DNA of 34,103 nucleotides from positions 1 to 34,103 of the forward strand of contig JAAEET010000018.1 of assembly GCA_013415565.1 (NCBI GenBank). Reading direction: 5' to 3'. The notes under the pieces are model-generated. The model was not told the DNA's origin. It saw only the letters and a list, made by a program, of their open reading frames with translations, and ran no database searches. The DNA comes from Methanomicrobiales archaeon. GTDB lineage: Archaea > Halobacteriota > Methanomicrobia > Methanomicrobiales > Methanospirillaceae. Made by a program: the position numbers and the translations under genes. Positions 1-8,498 of the stretch are shown here, in pieces (the first letter of the stretch is position 1; each line of letters opens with the position of its first letter).

Positions 1-223
1 TGAAATACCCCGCAGCGGGATCGGCGAGCAGGGAGGTCTTCTCCTGCTCACCGAGCCGGGTCAGGACGATGCCGCCGGTTACCACGATCGCAAACAGCGT
101 TCCACCGGTGGAATACGAAGGGGCGCCGAACATCTTCTTCATGGTGACCGCCGGCCAGGACCGCACGATCGCCTCGAATGCTTTTCGGAGATCACCGGCC
201 TGTGTTTCCTCAAAGTAGGGCAT
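1..223 (-). CDS. TfoX/Sxy N-terminal-domain protein (partial, 3' end outside window)
   Basis: The first 74 residues are visible; the gene runs off the left edge. The reading contains the TfoX N-terminal signature around residues 30-60: a lysine pair before MFGAPSY, then a short polar turn and a beta strand (TLFAIVVTGGIVLTRL). Small TfoX_N-only proteins are widespread in bacteria and archaea and have no settled biochemical role; the competence function of full-length TfoX should not be assumed here. The ATG at 223 is chosen because GGAGGTG at 231-237 lies 7 nt upstream of it. The gene is divergent from the M64-like peptidase gene. Family assignment rests on motif recognition only. Confidence 0.68.
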   Translation of the reverse strand, partial: MPYFEETQAGDLRKAFEAIVRSWPAVTMKKMFGAPSYSTGGTLFAIVVTGGIVLTRLGEQEKTSLLADPAAGYF

Positions 224-329
224 CGGTCTTCACCTCCAGGACGTATTCTTCACGGAGGATACTTTTTTCATGGTCAGGATCCACCGGGTACCGGCTCCCC
301 GCCATACGTTTATATTCCTGTTTGTTCAT
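210..329 (-). CDS. Possible 39-residue protein overlapping the TfoX-like gene start
   Basis: An ATG at 329 opens a short frame that ends 14 bases inside the TfoX-like gene. Its product is rich in K, E, R, D and Y, which looks more protein-like than the usual shadow frames here. Against it: there is no clear SD before the ATG, the TATA box of the divergent gene (309-316) lies inside it, and the TfoX-like gene has its own SD. The frame also stays open upstream into the divergent gene. No family recognised. Confidence 0.22.
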   Translation of the reverse strand: MNKQEYKRMAGSRYPVDPDHEKSILREEYVLEVKTDALL

Positions 330-350
330 TTCCACATAACCCGGGAGGGG
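309..350 (+). promoter_or_regulatory. Promoter and SD of the M64-like peptidase unit
   Basis: TTTATATT at 309-316 fits an archaeal TATA box and would place transcription start near 338-342. The SD GGGAGGGG at 343-350 lies 7 nt before a TTG start codon at 358. Confidence 0.55.
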
Positions 351-357
351 ATTATCA

Positions 358-2304
358 TTGACACGTAATTTATCATTGCTCATTCTCATCGTGCTGGTGG
401 CCTTGTTCTGTGTCATGCCGGCTGTTCTGGCCCAGACCCAGTGTCCATCGACCTGCAGCTGCATGCTCCCATCCGACGCCAAGAAGATGGGATACACGTT
501 GTGCGGGGGAAAACAGATACTCTGCGGGTATGACAAGGCCCAGAACCCGCTCTACTGTTATCAGAAACCGGTGACCACAGCTACGACAAAACCGACCCCG
601 ACTCCGACTGTGGTGGTAACCGCTGCACCGGTCCAATGTCCATCCGGATGCAGCTGTATGGATTCCGATACGGCAAAGCAGTCCGCATACCTGCTATGCG
701 GAGGAAAACAGATACTCTGCGGGTATGACAAGGCCCAGAACCCGCTCTACTGCTACCAGAAACCGGTAACTACGTCACCGATTCAAGAAGTACCACGAGC
801 AACCATCATACCATCAGTAACAATGGCTCCCCAGCCGGTATACACCATTGAACGAACGGCCATGCGAACGGTTGCGACACCAACCCCCACGCTTCCCATG
901 GCTGCAGTAACCGCGCGGTTTTGCACAATTTCCGGCAATATATACCGGTTTTACCATAACCCGGAGTCACTGAAGATTCAGCTGACAAACCTCGATACCG
1001 GAGGTGTCACCCTTACCTCGGTCACACCGGTGTTCAGCGGAGATCTGGTATCACACTACTCCTATGCAGCAATGGCGAATTGTGACGGGAACTACCAGAT
1101 CGAACCGATCTACCAGCCCTATTCCGATGTCTGTCCGTGGACGGGATCGTTTTCGGGAGAGAATGTGGTGCACATGACCGGGGACAGTGTAACCGGCCAG
1201 GATTTTACCTATCTTCCCGATGACGCAAACATACCGGAGGTCTCCATTAATCCAAACCCGGCCACCCCCGGAATTAATGAAGACGTTCGTATTTACATCG
1301 ATGCCCGTGATGACGTATCCATCACCTACATGGCAGCCAGGTACGATCTTATCTATTCCGACGGCACCCGCCGGAGTATTGACTGGATAGAACTGACCCC
1401 GATGCTGGGGTATGCGTACCATGCAGGCGACCGGCCGCCGTGGACAAGCCACTTCGATATCACCGATGATAACCTTGTCCGCGCAGAGATTACCGCCCGG
1501 GTTTGCGACGGTGGAGGAAATGAACGATCGGCATTTGAAACCGTAGTGTGGCCGACCTGCAGATGGTGCGGCGACCATGTCATCCCGCTCCAGGTGAACG
1601 GGAATCCCGCCCAGAAAATTGACGTGATTTTCGTTCCTGATACGTCGTATGGTGGTGATCTCGACGCATTCGTCGAAGATATCTGGGATGTCATTGAGAA
1701 CGGTTACTACCAGAATGACGCGTTCTCCGGCAACCGGGGGAAGTTCAACTTCTACTACCTCGATGACGAGGCGGATGTCACCGCGTATCCGGCATGCGGA
1801 TTCACGCCGCCCCTCGGAGGCTGCGGTGATTTCCAGGATGCCACCACCTTTGCCGACTCTATCGCTGTTCTGCACACTGACAACCTCCGGGACTGGTCTG
1901 GTACCAAGTGCGGGCGGAGCCTGTTCTGCTCGGAACCCACCAGTTACCGGACTTTCGTTCATGAGAGCGGCCATGCCCTCTTCGGTCTGAAGGATGAGTA
2001 TTGCTGCGACAGTCACTACAGTCAGAATGACCCGAATCCCAATATCTGGGTGAATGAGACCGCCTGTAGGGATGATGCGGTTGCAGAAGGATGGGACCCT
2101 GATGATTGCGACCCGTTCTGCACGGCCGGAAGCGGCAACTGCGGTTCCGGGTTCTGGAAGATCGATCCCGACCGGTGCGTGATGCGGTGCTCCCAGAACT
2201 GTGGAGACAATTGTTGCCTGGCATGCGGCGGTGCGGATGCAATGTGCCAGTATGAACCGGCCTGTGCACGGAGGGTGAATGCGGTATTATCCCTGTTCTC
2301 ATAG
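358..2304 (+). CDS. Secreted M64-like zinc metallopeptidase with tandem Cys-rich repeats
   Basis: This 648-residue exported protein starts at TTG, supported by the SD at 343-350. Residues 1-25 form a signal peptide ending near AQTQ. Two Cys-rich repeats follow (about residues 28-72 and 93-137), separated by Thr/Pro-rich linkers. After a beta-rich middle region comes a block with IDVIFVPDTSYGG (about 421-433), and then HESGHALFGLKDEY starting at His535, which has the HExxH zinc-binding and catalytic core followed by the GLxDEY tail typical of peptidase family M64. The last 100 residues hold many Cys, suggesting disulfides or bound metal. The likely role is extracellular proteolysis; the substrate is unknown. 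The gene is followed 12 nt downstream by a membrane-anchored protein whose SD overlaps this stop codon, so the two are probably co-transcribed. Confidence 0.8.
   Translation: MTRNLSLLILIVLVALFCVMPAVLAQTQCPSTCSCMLPSDAKKMGYTLCGGKQILCGYDKAQNPLYCYQKPVTTATTKPTPTPTVVVTAAPVQCPSGCSCMDSDTAKQSAYLLCGGKQILCGYDKAQNPLYCYQKPVTTSPIQEVPRATIIPSVTMAPQPVYTIERTAMRTVATPTPTLPMAAVTARFCTISGNIYRFYHNPESLKIQLTNLDTGGVTLTSVTPVFSGDLVSHYSYAAMANCDGNYQIEPIYQPYSDVCPWTGSFSGENVVHMTGDSVTGQDFTYLPDDANIPEVSINPNPATPGINEDVRIYIDARDDVSITYMAARYDLIYSDGTRRSIDWIELTPMLGYAYHAGDRPPWTSHFDITDDNLVRAEITARVCDGGGNERSAFETVVWPTCRWCGDHVIPLQVNGNPAQKIDVIFVPDTSYGGDLDAFVEDIWDVIENGYYQNDAFSGNRGKFNFYYLDDEADVTAYPACGFTPPLGGCGDFQDATTFADSIAVLHTDNLRDWSGTKCGRSLFCSEPTSYRTFVHESGHALFGLKDEYCCDSHYSQNDPNPNIWVNETACRDDAVAEGWDPDDCDPFCTAGSGNCGSGFWKIDPDRCVMRCSQNCGDNCCLACGGADAMCQYEPACARRVNAVLSLFS
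508..752 (+). repeat. Direct repeat inside the M64-like gene (two identical 50-bp copies)
   Basis: The 50 bases at 508-557 recur without mismatch at 703-752, a 195-bp (65-codon) offset. They encode the C-terminal half of each Cys-rich repeat (GGKQILCGYDKAQNPLYC). The first halves are diverged, so the identity is confined to part of the repeat. Confidence 0.93.
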
Positions 2305-2316
2305 GAGGTGGAAGAA

Positions 2317-2859
2317 ATGAAATGCGCCAATTGGTTCTGGGCGGGAATGCTCGTCATGGTCATGCTTGCCCCTGCGACAGCCCAACCCCAGCAGGACATG
2401 ACGAAGGCCATCATTGTCACGTATGTCATGAAAGATGGAACGGTGAGCTATGTGAATTCCCGGGTTGTATACGGGTATGCACCCAATAACGTCGGAAACA
2501 ATGACTTCATGGTAAATCTCCTCGGCACCCAGGGTGCATCACTCGGGTCCTACGGAATCGGCGATCCCCGTATTCTCTATCACGAGGACGGCGCGGATAT
2601 CCTCGATGAAGTGGAATTCACTGTCATCCTTCCCTTCAGTTCCGATGCCCAAGAAGTGAGGATCTACGACCGGGACGGCACCACGCTGGTATCTTCCGCA
2701 GATATCTCCGGCACCGTATCATCCTTCTGCTCGCAGAATCCCAATGATCCTGATTGCGGAGAGGTGGCACCTCCAGCTCCCACCGGTATTCCCCTGGGGA
2801 CCGGAATCATCCTTGCCGGGCTTGTTCTTGCCTTCCTTGGGTTGTTGAAAAGAACCTGA
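2317..2859 (+). CDS. Exported, C-terminally membrane-anchored protein (partner of M64-like peptidase)
   Basis: This encodes 180 residues. The ATG at 2317 is preferred over an in-frame GTG at 2308 because AGGAGGT at 2303-2309 is properly spaced only for the ATG. Residues 1-22 form a signal peptide ending in ATAQP. A mostly beta-strand body follows with two Cys near residue 135-145. A Pro-rich spacer then leads to a hydrophobic segment (TGIILAGLVLAFLGLL) and a KRT end, which should hold the protein in the membrane with the body outside. I do not recognise a family. Tight coupling to the upstream peptidase suggests a partner, anchor or regulator of that enzyme; this is inference from position. 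Confidence 0.72.
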   Translation: MKCANWFWAGMLVMVMLAPATAQPQQDMTKAIIVTYVMKDGTVSYVNSRVVYGYAPNNVGNNDFMVNLLGTQGASLGSYGIGDPRILYHEDGADILDEVEFTVILPFSSDAQEVRIYDRDGTTLVSSADISGTVSSFCSQNPNDPDCGEVAPPAPTGIPLGTGIILAGLVLAFLGLLKRT

Positions 2860-2860
2860 T

Positions 2861-2871
2861 TCTTTTTTTCC
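2861..2871 (+). terminator. T-tract terminator after the peptidase unit
   Basis: A run of seven T (2863-2869) follows the TGA at 2857-2859 by 3 nt, in line with archaeal U-tract termination. It lies between convergent genes. Confidence 0.5.
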
Positions 2872-5559
2872 TTAACCATCGGCTGGTGAACCAGCTGGCA
2901 CGGGTCTGCTTGTCACCGCCTTGTAGATCTCCCCCACGACGAGCGGGGGAAGGCCGAGCAGGATGATGAACACCCAGTCGGCAGCGGCGAGCGCAGTCGT
3001 CCCGGTCAGCACCTGGAGTGCCGGCAGGTAGACGATCAGGAGGAGTGCCGTCACGGAAAAAAGGATCGCCGGGACCAGGTACCGGTTGGAGAACAGCCCG
3101 ATCCGCGCCAGCGGATAGCGGAAGGACCTGAAATTCAGGACATTCAGGAGTTCGAAGATCACGAGCCCGGCGAAGGCCATGGTCTGTGCCTGCCCGAGTC
3201 CGGCAGGAAGGGACCAGACGAAGAGGAAGATGGTAGCGGCACCGGCAAAGATACCCCTGAGGAAGATCGCGGTGGTCGCTCCCCGGGAGAGGAGCGGGGC
3301 GCCGGGATCGCGGGGCTTCTGCTCCATGATATCCTTCTCTGCCGGCTCGACCCCGAGGGCGATCGCTGATATGCCGTCGGTGATGAGGTTGATCCAGAGG
3401 ATCTGGACCGGGAGGAGGATCAGGGGGAGGTTCATGACCAGCGCACCGGTGATTGCGATGACCTCCCCGACATTCGAAGAGAGGAGGTACGTGGTGAACT
3501 TCGAGATATTGTCATACTCACGCCTCCCTTCCTTCACGCCTGCCACGATGCTGGCGAAGTTGTCATCCACCAGCACCATGTCGCTTGCCTCCCGGGCCAC
3601 ATCCGTCCCCTTGATTCCCATGGCGATCCCGATCTGGGCTCTTTTGAGTGCCGGAGCATCATTCACCCCGTCGCCGGTCATGGCGACGCTGTGGCCGTTC
3701 CTGTTGAGCACCTCGATCACCCTGACCTTATGGGCAGGGGTGGTCCGGGCGAGAATCCTGGTGGTGCGGAGGGCTCTGCCAAGTTCATCATCCGACATTT
3801 CATCGAGATCCTTCCCGGTAAGAACCTCGGTGCTCTCCAGGCCGACTGAACCGGCAACCGCCCGGGCGGTCAGTGCAGAATCCCCGGTGATCATGATCAC
3901 GCCGATTCCGGCGGTACGGCAGAGCCGGAGCGCATCTTTTGCCTCGGGGCGGGGCGGATCGATAATTCCGGCAAAGCCGAGGAAGACAAGATCCCGCTCG
4001 ATCGTATCGGGCGTCCGTTCCAGGTCCGCGGGAACCAGGCGGTATGCCACGGCAAGCACCCGGAGGCCGCCCTGTGCCAGGGATTCATAGGTCGCGGTGA
4101 GCTCGGTCCGCCGCTCATCGGTGAGCGGTTCGTCGTGCCCGCCAATCCGCAGCCGGCCGGACCGCGGGAGGATGACTTCCGGGGCGCCTTTCACATAGGC
4201 GACCGCCCCCCCGGTTTCCTGGTAGATCACGGTCATCCGCTTCCGGGTGGAGTCGAAGGAGAATTCCTGGACCGGCGGGATTTTTACGGGGGGAATCCCC
4301 GCCTTGTGTGCCGCCACCACCAGGGCCGCTTCGGTCGGCGAGCCGATGACGGTCGGGTCCCCTCCCTGCATCACCAGCCGGGCAGTGCTCGCACGGTATG
4401 CTGCGGAGAGAACGTCGGTGAGGTCGGGATGGAGCGTGGGATCCACGGCTTCATCCTCGTAAAAAAACTCCCCTTCCGGGGTATACCCGGACCCCGAAAC
4501 CTCGTACCTCATCCCGGGAGTGGCGATCTTCTGGACCATCATCTCGTTCCGGGTCAGCGTCCCGGTCTTGTCGGTGCAGATCATGGAGACCGATCCCAGC
4601 GTCTCAGATGCAGCGAGATGGCGGACCAGGCAGTGGTTCCGGTAGAGTTGCTTGACCCCGATGGCAAGGGTCAGGGTCACCACCGCAGGGAGACCTTCCG
4701 GGATGACGGCCACGGCGAGTGTCACGCCGATGAGGAACATTTCCAGGAGATCCCGCATCTGAAGGATACCGATGATCACCACCAGCGCCGCGATCCCCAC
4801 CGTCAGGAGGCCAAGCTGCCTGCCGAGCACGTCCATCCGCCGGGCAAGCGGGGTCTGTTCCATCCCGATGGTCTGGGTCAGCCCGGCGATCCTGCCGAAC
4901 TCGGTCGCCATTCCCGTGGTGATCACCACCCCCTTCCCGTGGCCGTTCACCACGGAAGTTCCCATGAAGAGGAGGTTTGCACATTCGGTCTTCGGGATAC
5001 CCGGCGGGCAGACCCCGGGCGCCTTCTCCCTCGGGATTGATTCACCGGTCAGGGGCGCTTCGTCGGCAAGGAGTGTCGCCGATTCGAGCACGATCATGTC
5101 GGCAGGCACCCTTGATCCGGCCCCGAGCACCACGATGTCCCCGGGAACAACCCGGGCGGCCTCGATCTCGGTCTCCCGGCCTTCCCGGAGGACCATGGTC
5201 CGGAGCCCGAGCATCTGCTTCAGGGCTTCGATGGCCCGCTCGGCCTGCCACTCCTGGACAAAACCGAGAATGGCATTGAAGATCAGGATGACCAGGATGG
5301 CGAGGAAATCGATGTACTCTCCGACGGCAAGAGAGATGGCCGAGGCGACGAGGAGGATAAAGATGAGCACGCTCCTGAACTGGCGGAGGAAGATCCGGAG
5401 GCGTGAGGCCTTCTCTTCCTCAGTCAGGGTATTCGGACCGTAGATTCCAAGACGTCGTTCTGCTTCATCGGAGGTGAGTCCGGACCGGGAGGAGTGCAGC
5501 CGTTCCAGCACCTCGTCCCCGGACAGCCCCTGCCAGGCAGCCTCCTGCTCTCCGCTCAC
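2872..5559 (-). CDS. P-type ATPase, Ca2+-transporting (P2A/SERCA-like)
   Basis: This 895-residue cation pump has the N-terminal cation-ATPase domain (residues 8-60), TGES in the actuator domain, the phosphorylation motif DKTGTLT with Asp330, and TGDGVNDAPALK in the hinge. Residues that build the two calcium sites in SERCA all have visible counterparts: VIPEGLP in M4, NVGEV in M5, NLITDG in M6 and the Glu of FELLNVLN in M8. Calcium export from the cytoplasm is therefore the best guess, though archaeal members of this group are little tested. The start is a GTG with no strong SD; the position fits the start of the family domain. It is convergent with the peptidase unit and shows no operon partner. 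Confidence 0.9.
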   Translation of the reverse strand: MSGEQEAAWQGLSGDEVLERLHSSRSGLTSDEAERRLGIYGPNTLTEEEKASRLRIFLRQFRSVLIFILLVASAISLAVGEYIDFLAILVILIFNAILGFVQEWQAERAIEALKQMLGLRTMVLREGRETEIEAARVVPGDIVVLGAGSRVPADMIVLESATLLADEAPLTGESIPREKAPGVCPPGIPKTECANLLFMGTSVVNGHGKGVVITTGMATEFGRIAGLTQTIGMEQTPLARRMDVLGRQLGLLTVGIAALVVIIGILQMRDLLEMFLIGVTLAVAVIPEGLPAVVTLTLAIGVKQLYRNHCLVRHLAASETLGSVSMICTDKTGTLTRNEMMVQKIATPGMRYEVSGSGYTPEGEFFYEDEAVDPTLHPDLTDVLSAAYRASTARLVMQGGDPTVIGSPTEAALVVAAHKAGIPPVKIPPVQEFSFDSTRKRMTVIYQETGGAVAYVKGAPEVILPRSGRLRIGGHDEPLTDERRTELTATYESLAQGGLRVLAVAYRLVPADLERTPDTIERDLVFLGFAGIIDPPRPEAKDALRLCRTAGIGVIMITGDSALTARAVAGSVGLESTEVLTGKDLDEMSDDELGRALRTTRILARTTPAHKVRVIEVLNRNGHSVAMTGDGVNDAPALKRAQIGIAMGIKGTDVAREASDMVLVDDNFASIVAGVKEGRREYDNISKFTTYLLSSNVGEVIAITGALVMNLPLILLPVQILWINLITDGISAIALGVEPAEKDIMEQKPRDPGAPLLSRGATTAIFLRGIFAGAATIFLFVWSLPAGLGQAQTMAFAGLVIFELLNVLNFRSFRYPLARIGLFSNRYLVPAILFSVTALLLIVYLPALQVLTGTTALAAADWVFIILLGLPPLVVGEIYKAVTSRPVPAGSPADG

Positions 5560-5715
5560 CGCATCATCCCCGGTACTGATTCTCTATGCATCCGGGGAGC
5601 ATATCAATGACATGCCCTGCACCCGGCGGCATTACCCGGTGTCTTTTCCGTCAGTTCCCATGGGCGGCGGGTATGGAATCCCTTTATTCTTCTGCAAACC
5701 CAGGTACTGGATTAT

Positions 5716-6177
5716 ATGAAGGAGAATTTTACCACCGAAGAATGGGATAACCTGCTGAACCTCCCCTATGCGGTTTCCATGACGGTGATGGTTGCCGCAC
5801 CGTCGGTTATGGGAGCATGGGGTGAGACGAAAGCCATGATCCAGGAACCGTCACGTCTCGCTGCAAAGAGCGGAAGCGCACTTGTCGGCCTCCTCATAGC
5901 CGAGCTGCAGGATAAATCAAAGAATCTGATCAAGGAGCAGCAGAACCGGTGGAAACACGATCAGGCAGGTTACCGGACAAAGACGCTTGAGTCCTGCCGG
6001 GCTGCCGCCGCAGCGCTGTCAAAGGTCTCACCTGAAGAAGCCCTGGCCTACAAGAACTGGGTACTGGCCATCGGCCTGAAGGTGGCCGAGGCCGCAAAGG
6101 AACACGGGGTGGCCGTCAGCGAACCGGAGAAGGAAGCACTCAACGAGGTCTCTGCCGCTCTCGGAATCGGTGTGTGA
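5716..6177 (+). CDS. Conserved-looking helical protein of unknown function
   Basis: A 153-residue, Ala/Glu/Lys-rich protein predicted to be almost wholly helical. An N-terminal Met/Val-rich amphipathic stretch is followed by long charged helices (for example LQDKSKNLIKEQQNRWK). There is no signal peptide, no clear membrane segment and no catalytic motif that I recognise. The ATG at 5716 has no SD; TTTATTC near 5684-5690 could be a TATA box about 28 bp upstream, which would give a leaderless mRNA. It is divergent from the P-type ATPase gene and convergent with the serpin gene. The coding call rests on the open frame and amino-acid balance. Confidence 0.62.
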   Translation: MKENFTTEEWDNLLNLPYAVSMTVMVAAPSVMGAWGETKAMIQEPSRLAAKSGSALVGLLIAELQDKSKNLIKEQQNRWKHDQAGYRTKTLESCRAAAAALSKVSPEEALAYKNWVLAIGLKVAEAAKEHGVAVSEPEKEALNEVSAALGIGV

Positions 6178-6213
6178 AGCTCCAGTCGCTCCCAACGACC
6201 GGGAATCGCCCAT

Positions 6214-6233
6214 AACCGGGCTTTTTTCCGGTT
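6214..6233 (+). terminator. Possible hairpin terminator between convergent genes
   Basis: AACCGG (6214-6219) pairs with CCGGTT (6228-6233) around an 8-nt loop that holds six T. The T tract is in the loop rather than after the stem, so termination is only a possibility. Confidence 0.3.
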
Positions 6234-6373
6234 TATTGCTGGTGATGGCAGGAAATACCGATCGGGCACGGTTCATAACCCCGGTAAAGAGGTTGAGAGG
6301 ATCCTTTTCGCCAATTCCCTGGTGGTCTTCATCCTCATACGGCCTTCCCACCCTGCCGCTCATCCGGAGGAGA

Positions 6374-7705
6374 TCAGCCCGCCGCCGGATCGGCCACCCG
6401 TCCCATGAACAGGATATTCCCGGTCTCGTCGTCCTGGATGAGGAAGATGAACGGGTGATCGGCCCGGAACACCGGGACTGCCTCCGGCATGTTCGACGAT
6501 ATCAGACCGACTACGGCGGTTGTTGCCGCTGCAGCCTCGGTTCCCTCTTCGTCCACCGCTACCCATGCCTGGTGGATAATATCGTCGATGAACAGGTTCC
6601 CCGAACCGTCCATTCCCGAGAAGTCGGCCGCACGGGAAAATGCCGTCGGCATCCCCATCGCCGAGAGCGTGTCAGGCAGGAAATACTTCCTCTCCAGGGA
6701 AAACTTCGGGAAATACACGATAACCTGTCGGGAAGTGAGGTTCTTTCGTATATCCGACAGCGATTCGGCATCGATAAACTCCTCAACTGCTTTCAGATCG
6801 TCATTCTTCGGAAGGATGACCAGCATCGACAGTTCCTTGCCGTGGTCTGATTCGTAGGGCATCGACAGAACCTGGAGAATGTCGGTCTCCGCATACCCGT
6901 AGACAGCATCCTTGTCACCACGCCTCATCATGGGAACCTGCACTGTCCCGCCTCCGCCGGTCCGGAAATCCTGATCGGTGGTATCTTTCTCGTCGAACTG
7001 CTTCACCCAGGTCCCCTTGAAATAGATGGCGTTGGTGATCACCAGCCGGGTCCGGGGATCGATTGATCCCGGCGGCAGAAGATCCCTGATCCTGTCCCCG
7101 GTCTCTTCTTCCACCCACGCGTTGATGGTGAGCCGCGACTGATCGGGTTTGCCGATGAAGTCGAGATTGGTGATCTCTGCCGAGTAGAAGCGGCCAGCAG
7201 TTGTGATATATTCCGGCAGGAAGGAGTACGACTGCTCCGCCCAGAGAGCATTTGCTGTCCGGAGGGTGGAGGCGGACGACCGGCTCGTGATCCCGGCTAT
7301 GATCTCCGCGTATTCTTCCCGCATCACGGTGATGTCGTCCGGGAAGTGGAGCACCTCCCGGATCTCTCCGGCAGTCGTCCCCCGGGCCCCTTCATACGTG
7401 ACAGCGAGGGCCGATGAGATGCTGAACGGTGAGACGAAGATGTTTTCCTCTTCCTCTCCTGCCAGTTGCCTGTACAAATCAAAGGCAAACCGGTTATTGG
7501 CCGCGACGACACTCTCTTCGGTGGCGGAGATCGGGGCCGGAGCGGGTGCACCGGGGATGACCGGCGTTTCCTGGCCGGCCGGGGGAGCGGGTGTCTCCTC
7601 TCCAGCGGGTGATACCGGCTGGCCCGGCCCGATGCAGCCGGCGAGAAGGAGGGTAAGGAAGGCCAATGATACCAGGGCGACGATCCCAGGTGACCTGTAC
7701 TTCAT
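6374..7705 (-). CDS. Lipoprotein serpin (inhibitory-type protease inhibitor)
   Basis: This 443-residue serpin begins with a signal peptide and lipobox (LLLAGC, Cys near residue 25), so it is probably lipid-anchored outside the membrane. A Pro/Ala/Glu-rich linker precedes the serpin fold (about 65-443). The reactive-centre hinge EEGTEAAAATTAVVGL has the small residues at P12-P9 expected of inhibitory serpins. Alignment from the hinge puts P1 near Ile in GLISS, but the loop is about five residues longer than in alpha-1-antitrypsin, so P1 is uncertain. The C-terminal PFIFLI and FMGRVADP are family hallmarks. The ATG at 7705 is chosen over an in-frame TTG at 7726, because a TATA-like element lies about 28 bp upstream. 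Likely role: trapping serine or cysteine proteases at the cell surface. Confidence 0.9.
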   Translation of the reverse strand: MKYRSPGIVALVSLAFLTLLLAGCIGPGQPVSPAGEETPAPPAGQETPVIPGAPAPAPISATEESVVAANNRFAFDLYRQLAGEEEENIFVSPFSISSALAVTYEGARGTTAGEIREVLHFPDDITVMREEYAEIIAGITSRSSASTLRTANALWAEQSYSFLPEYITTAGRFYSAEITNLDFIGKPDQSRLTINAWVEEETGDRIRDLLPPGSIDPRTRLVITNAIYFKGTWVKQFDEKDTTDQDFRTGGGGTVQVPMMRRGDKDAVYGYAETDILQVLSMPYESDHGKELSMLVILPKNDDLKAVEEFIDAESLSDIRKNLTSRQVIVYFPKFSLERKYFLPDTLSAMGMPTAFSRAADFSGMDGSGNLFIDDIIHQAWVAVDEEGTEAAAATTAVVGLISSNMPEAVPVFRADHPFIFLIQDDETGNILFMGRVADPAAG

Positions 7706-7724
7706 GCCTGGGATATCAGGTTGC

Positions 7725-7738
7725 AATAATTTAAATTT
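7725..7738 (-). promoter_or_regulatory. TATA box of the serpin gene
   Basis: AAATTTAAATTATT (minus strand) is centred about 28 bp before the ATG at 7705, with no SD between. This fits a leaderless or near-leaderless transcript. Confidence 0.5.
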
Positions 7739-7783
7739 GGTGTTGGGTTCGGGAATTTTCGGAGTTATCCCTGGAAATGGATA

Positions 7784-8389
7784 CTACAGCTTTTCCTCCA
7801 GCAACGCCCGGATCGCCCTCATCTCCACGAGCACCTCCTGCAGGTCGGCCGGTTTCATGGCCTGCGGCGCGACCGTTCCCCCGCTGCCGGTCCCGTCCCC
7901 GCCGCTGCAGACCCGCACCATGGTCCTGAGCAGTTCCCGGAGTTCCTCGGCATGCACGATCCCCTCGATGCTGATCTCCGGCACCCCCTTGCCCGAGTAC
8001 CCGGCGGTCTGGATGGAGACCGTGGAGATGGAGAGCGGCCGCATCACCGGTCCCTGCTTTACGTCGATGTTGGTGACCCGGTTGTAAGGTACGATCCCGG
8101 TCCTCCGGAAGATGACCCCGCGCTTCCAGCGCATCTCGTCATCGTGGAGCTCGTACCACATGCTGTCGTAGTAAAGCCTCGCCCAGATGGCGAAGAGGAC
8201 GATGGAGATGGCGATGATCACGAGCACCAGATTGAAGGAATCCCATGAAATCTCTCCGTAGTAGACCAGGGGGAGGAGGATGACCACGATGATGAACGCC
8301 ATCAGGAGGACGTAATTCGTGGTAAACCAGGTGATGATCGCCCGGGAAGGTTTGAAAGGTGTATCCAGGGGGAACTGTTCGCTCTTCAT
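7784..8389 (-). CDS. Membrane protein with bacterial-type PH (bPH2/DUF304) domain
   Basis: A 201-residue protein. Two membrane helices (about residues 27-45 and 52-70) precede a PH-like domain (about 75-155) with the order typical of YdbS/YdbT-like proteins: YELHDDEMRWKRGVIFRRTGIVPYNRVTNIDV. After a Gly/Ser linker, a C-terminal amphipathic helix (MKPADLQEVLVEMRAIRALLEEKL in part) may form a coiled coil. Such proteins are thought to act in envelope homeostasis, but the molecular role is not settled. The gene sits downstream of a same-strand conserved gene and upstream of the serpin, with gaps of about 80-110 bp. Confidence 0.8.
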   Translation of the reverse strand: MKSEQFPLDTPFKPSRAIITWFTTNYVLLMAFIIVVILLPLVYYGEISWDSFNLVLVIIAISIVLFAIWARLYYDSMWYELHDDEMRWKRGVIFRRTGIVPYNRVTNIDVKQGPVMRPLSISTVSIQTAGYSGKGVPEISIEGIVHAEELRELLRTMVRVCSGGDGTGSGGTVAPQAMKPADLQEVLVEMRAIRALLEEKL

Positions 8390-8498
8390 GGACTATCGGA
8401 TAGAAATGAGGGGACGGAGTGGATAAGGGTATCTGCACTCCATGTGCTGTACCGGTACCGGGCAGTACGGTACGATGCACGGAAACTGACCGGACAGG

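Noticed and set aside
1051-2016. Long minus-strand frame opposite the M64-like gene
   Set aside because: Antisense to the metallopeptidase core; no SD, no recognisable domain.
3179-5443. Several plus-strand frames opposite the P-type ATPase
   Set aside because: All are explained as shadows of the pump gene in a GC-rich sequence.
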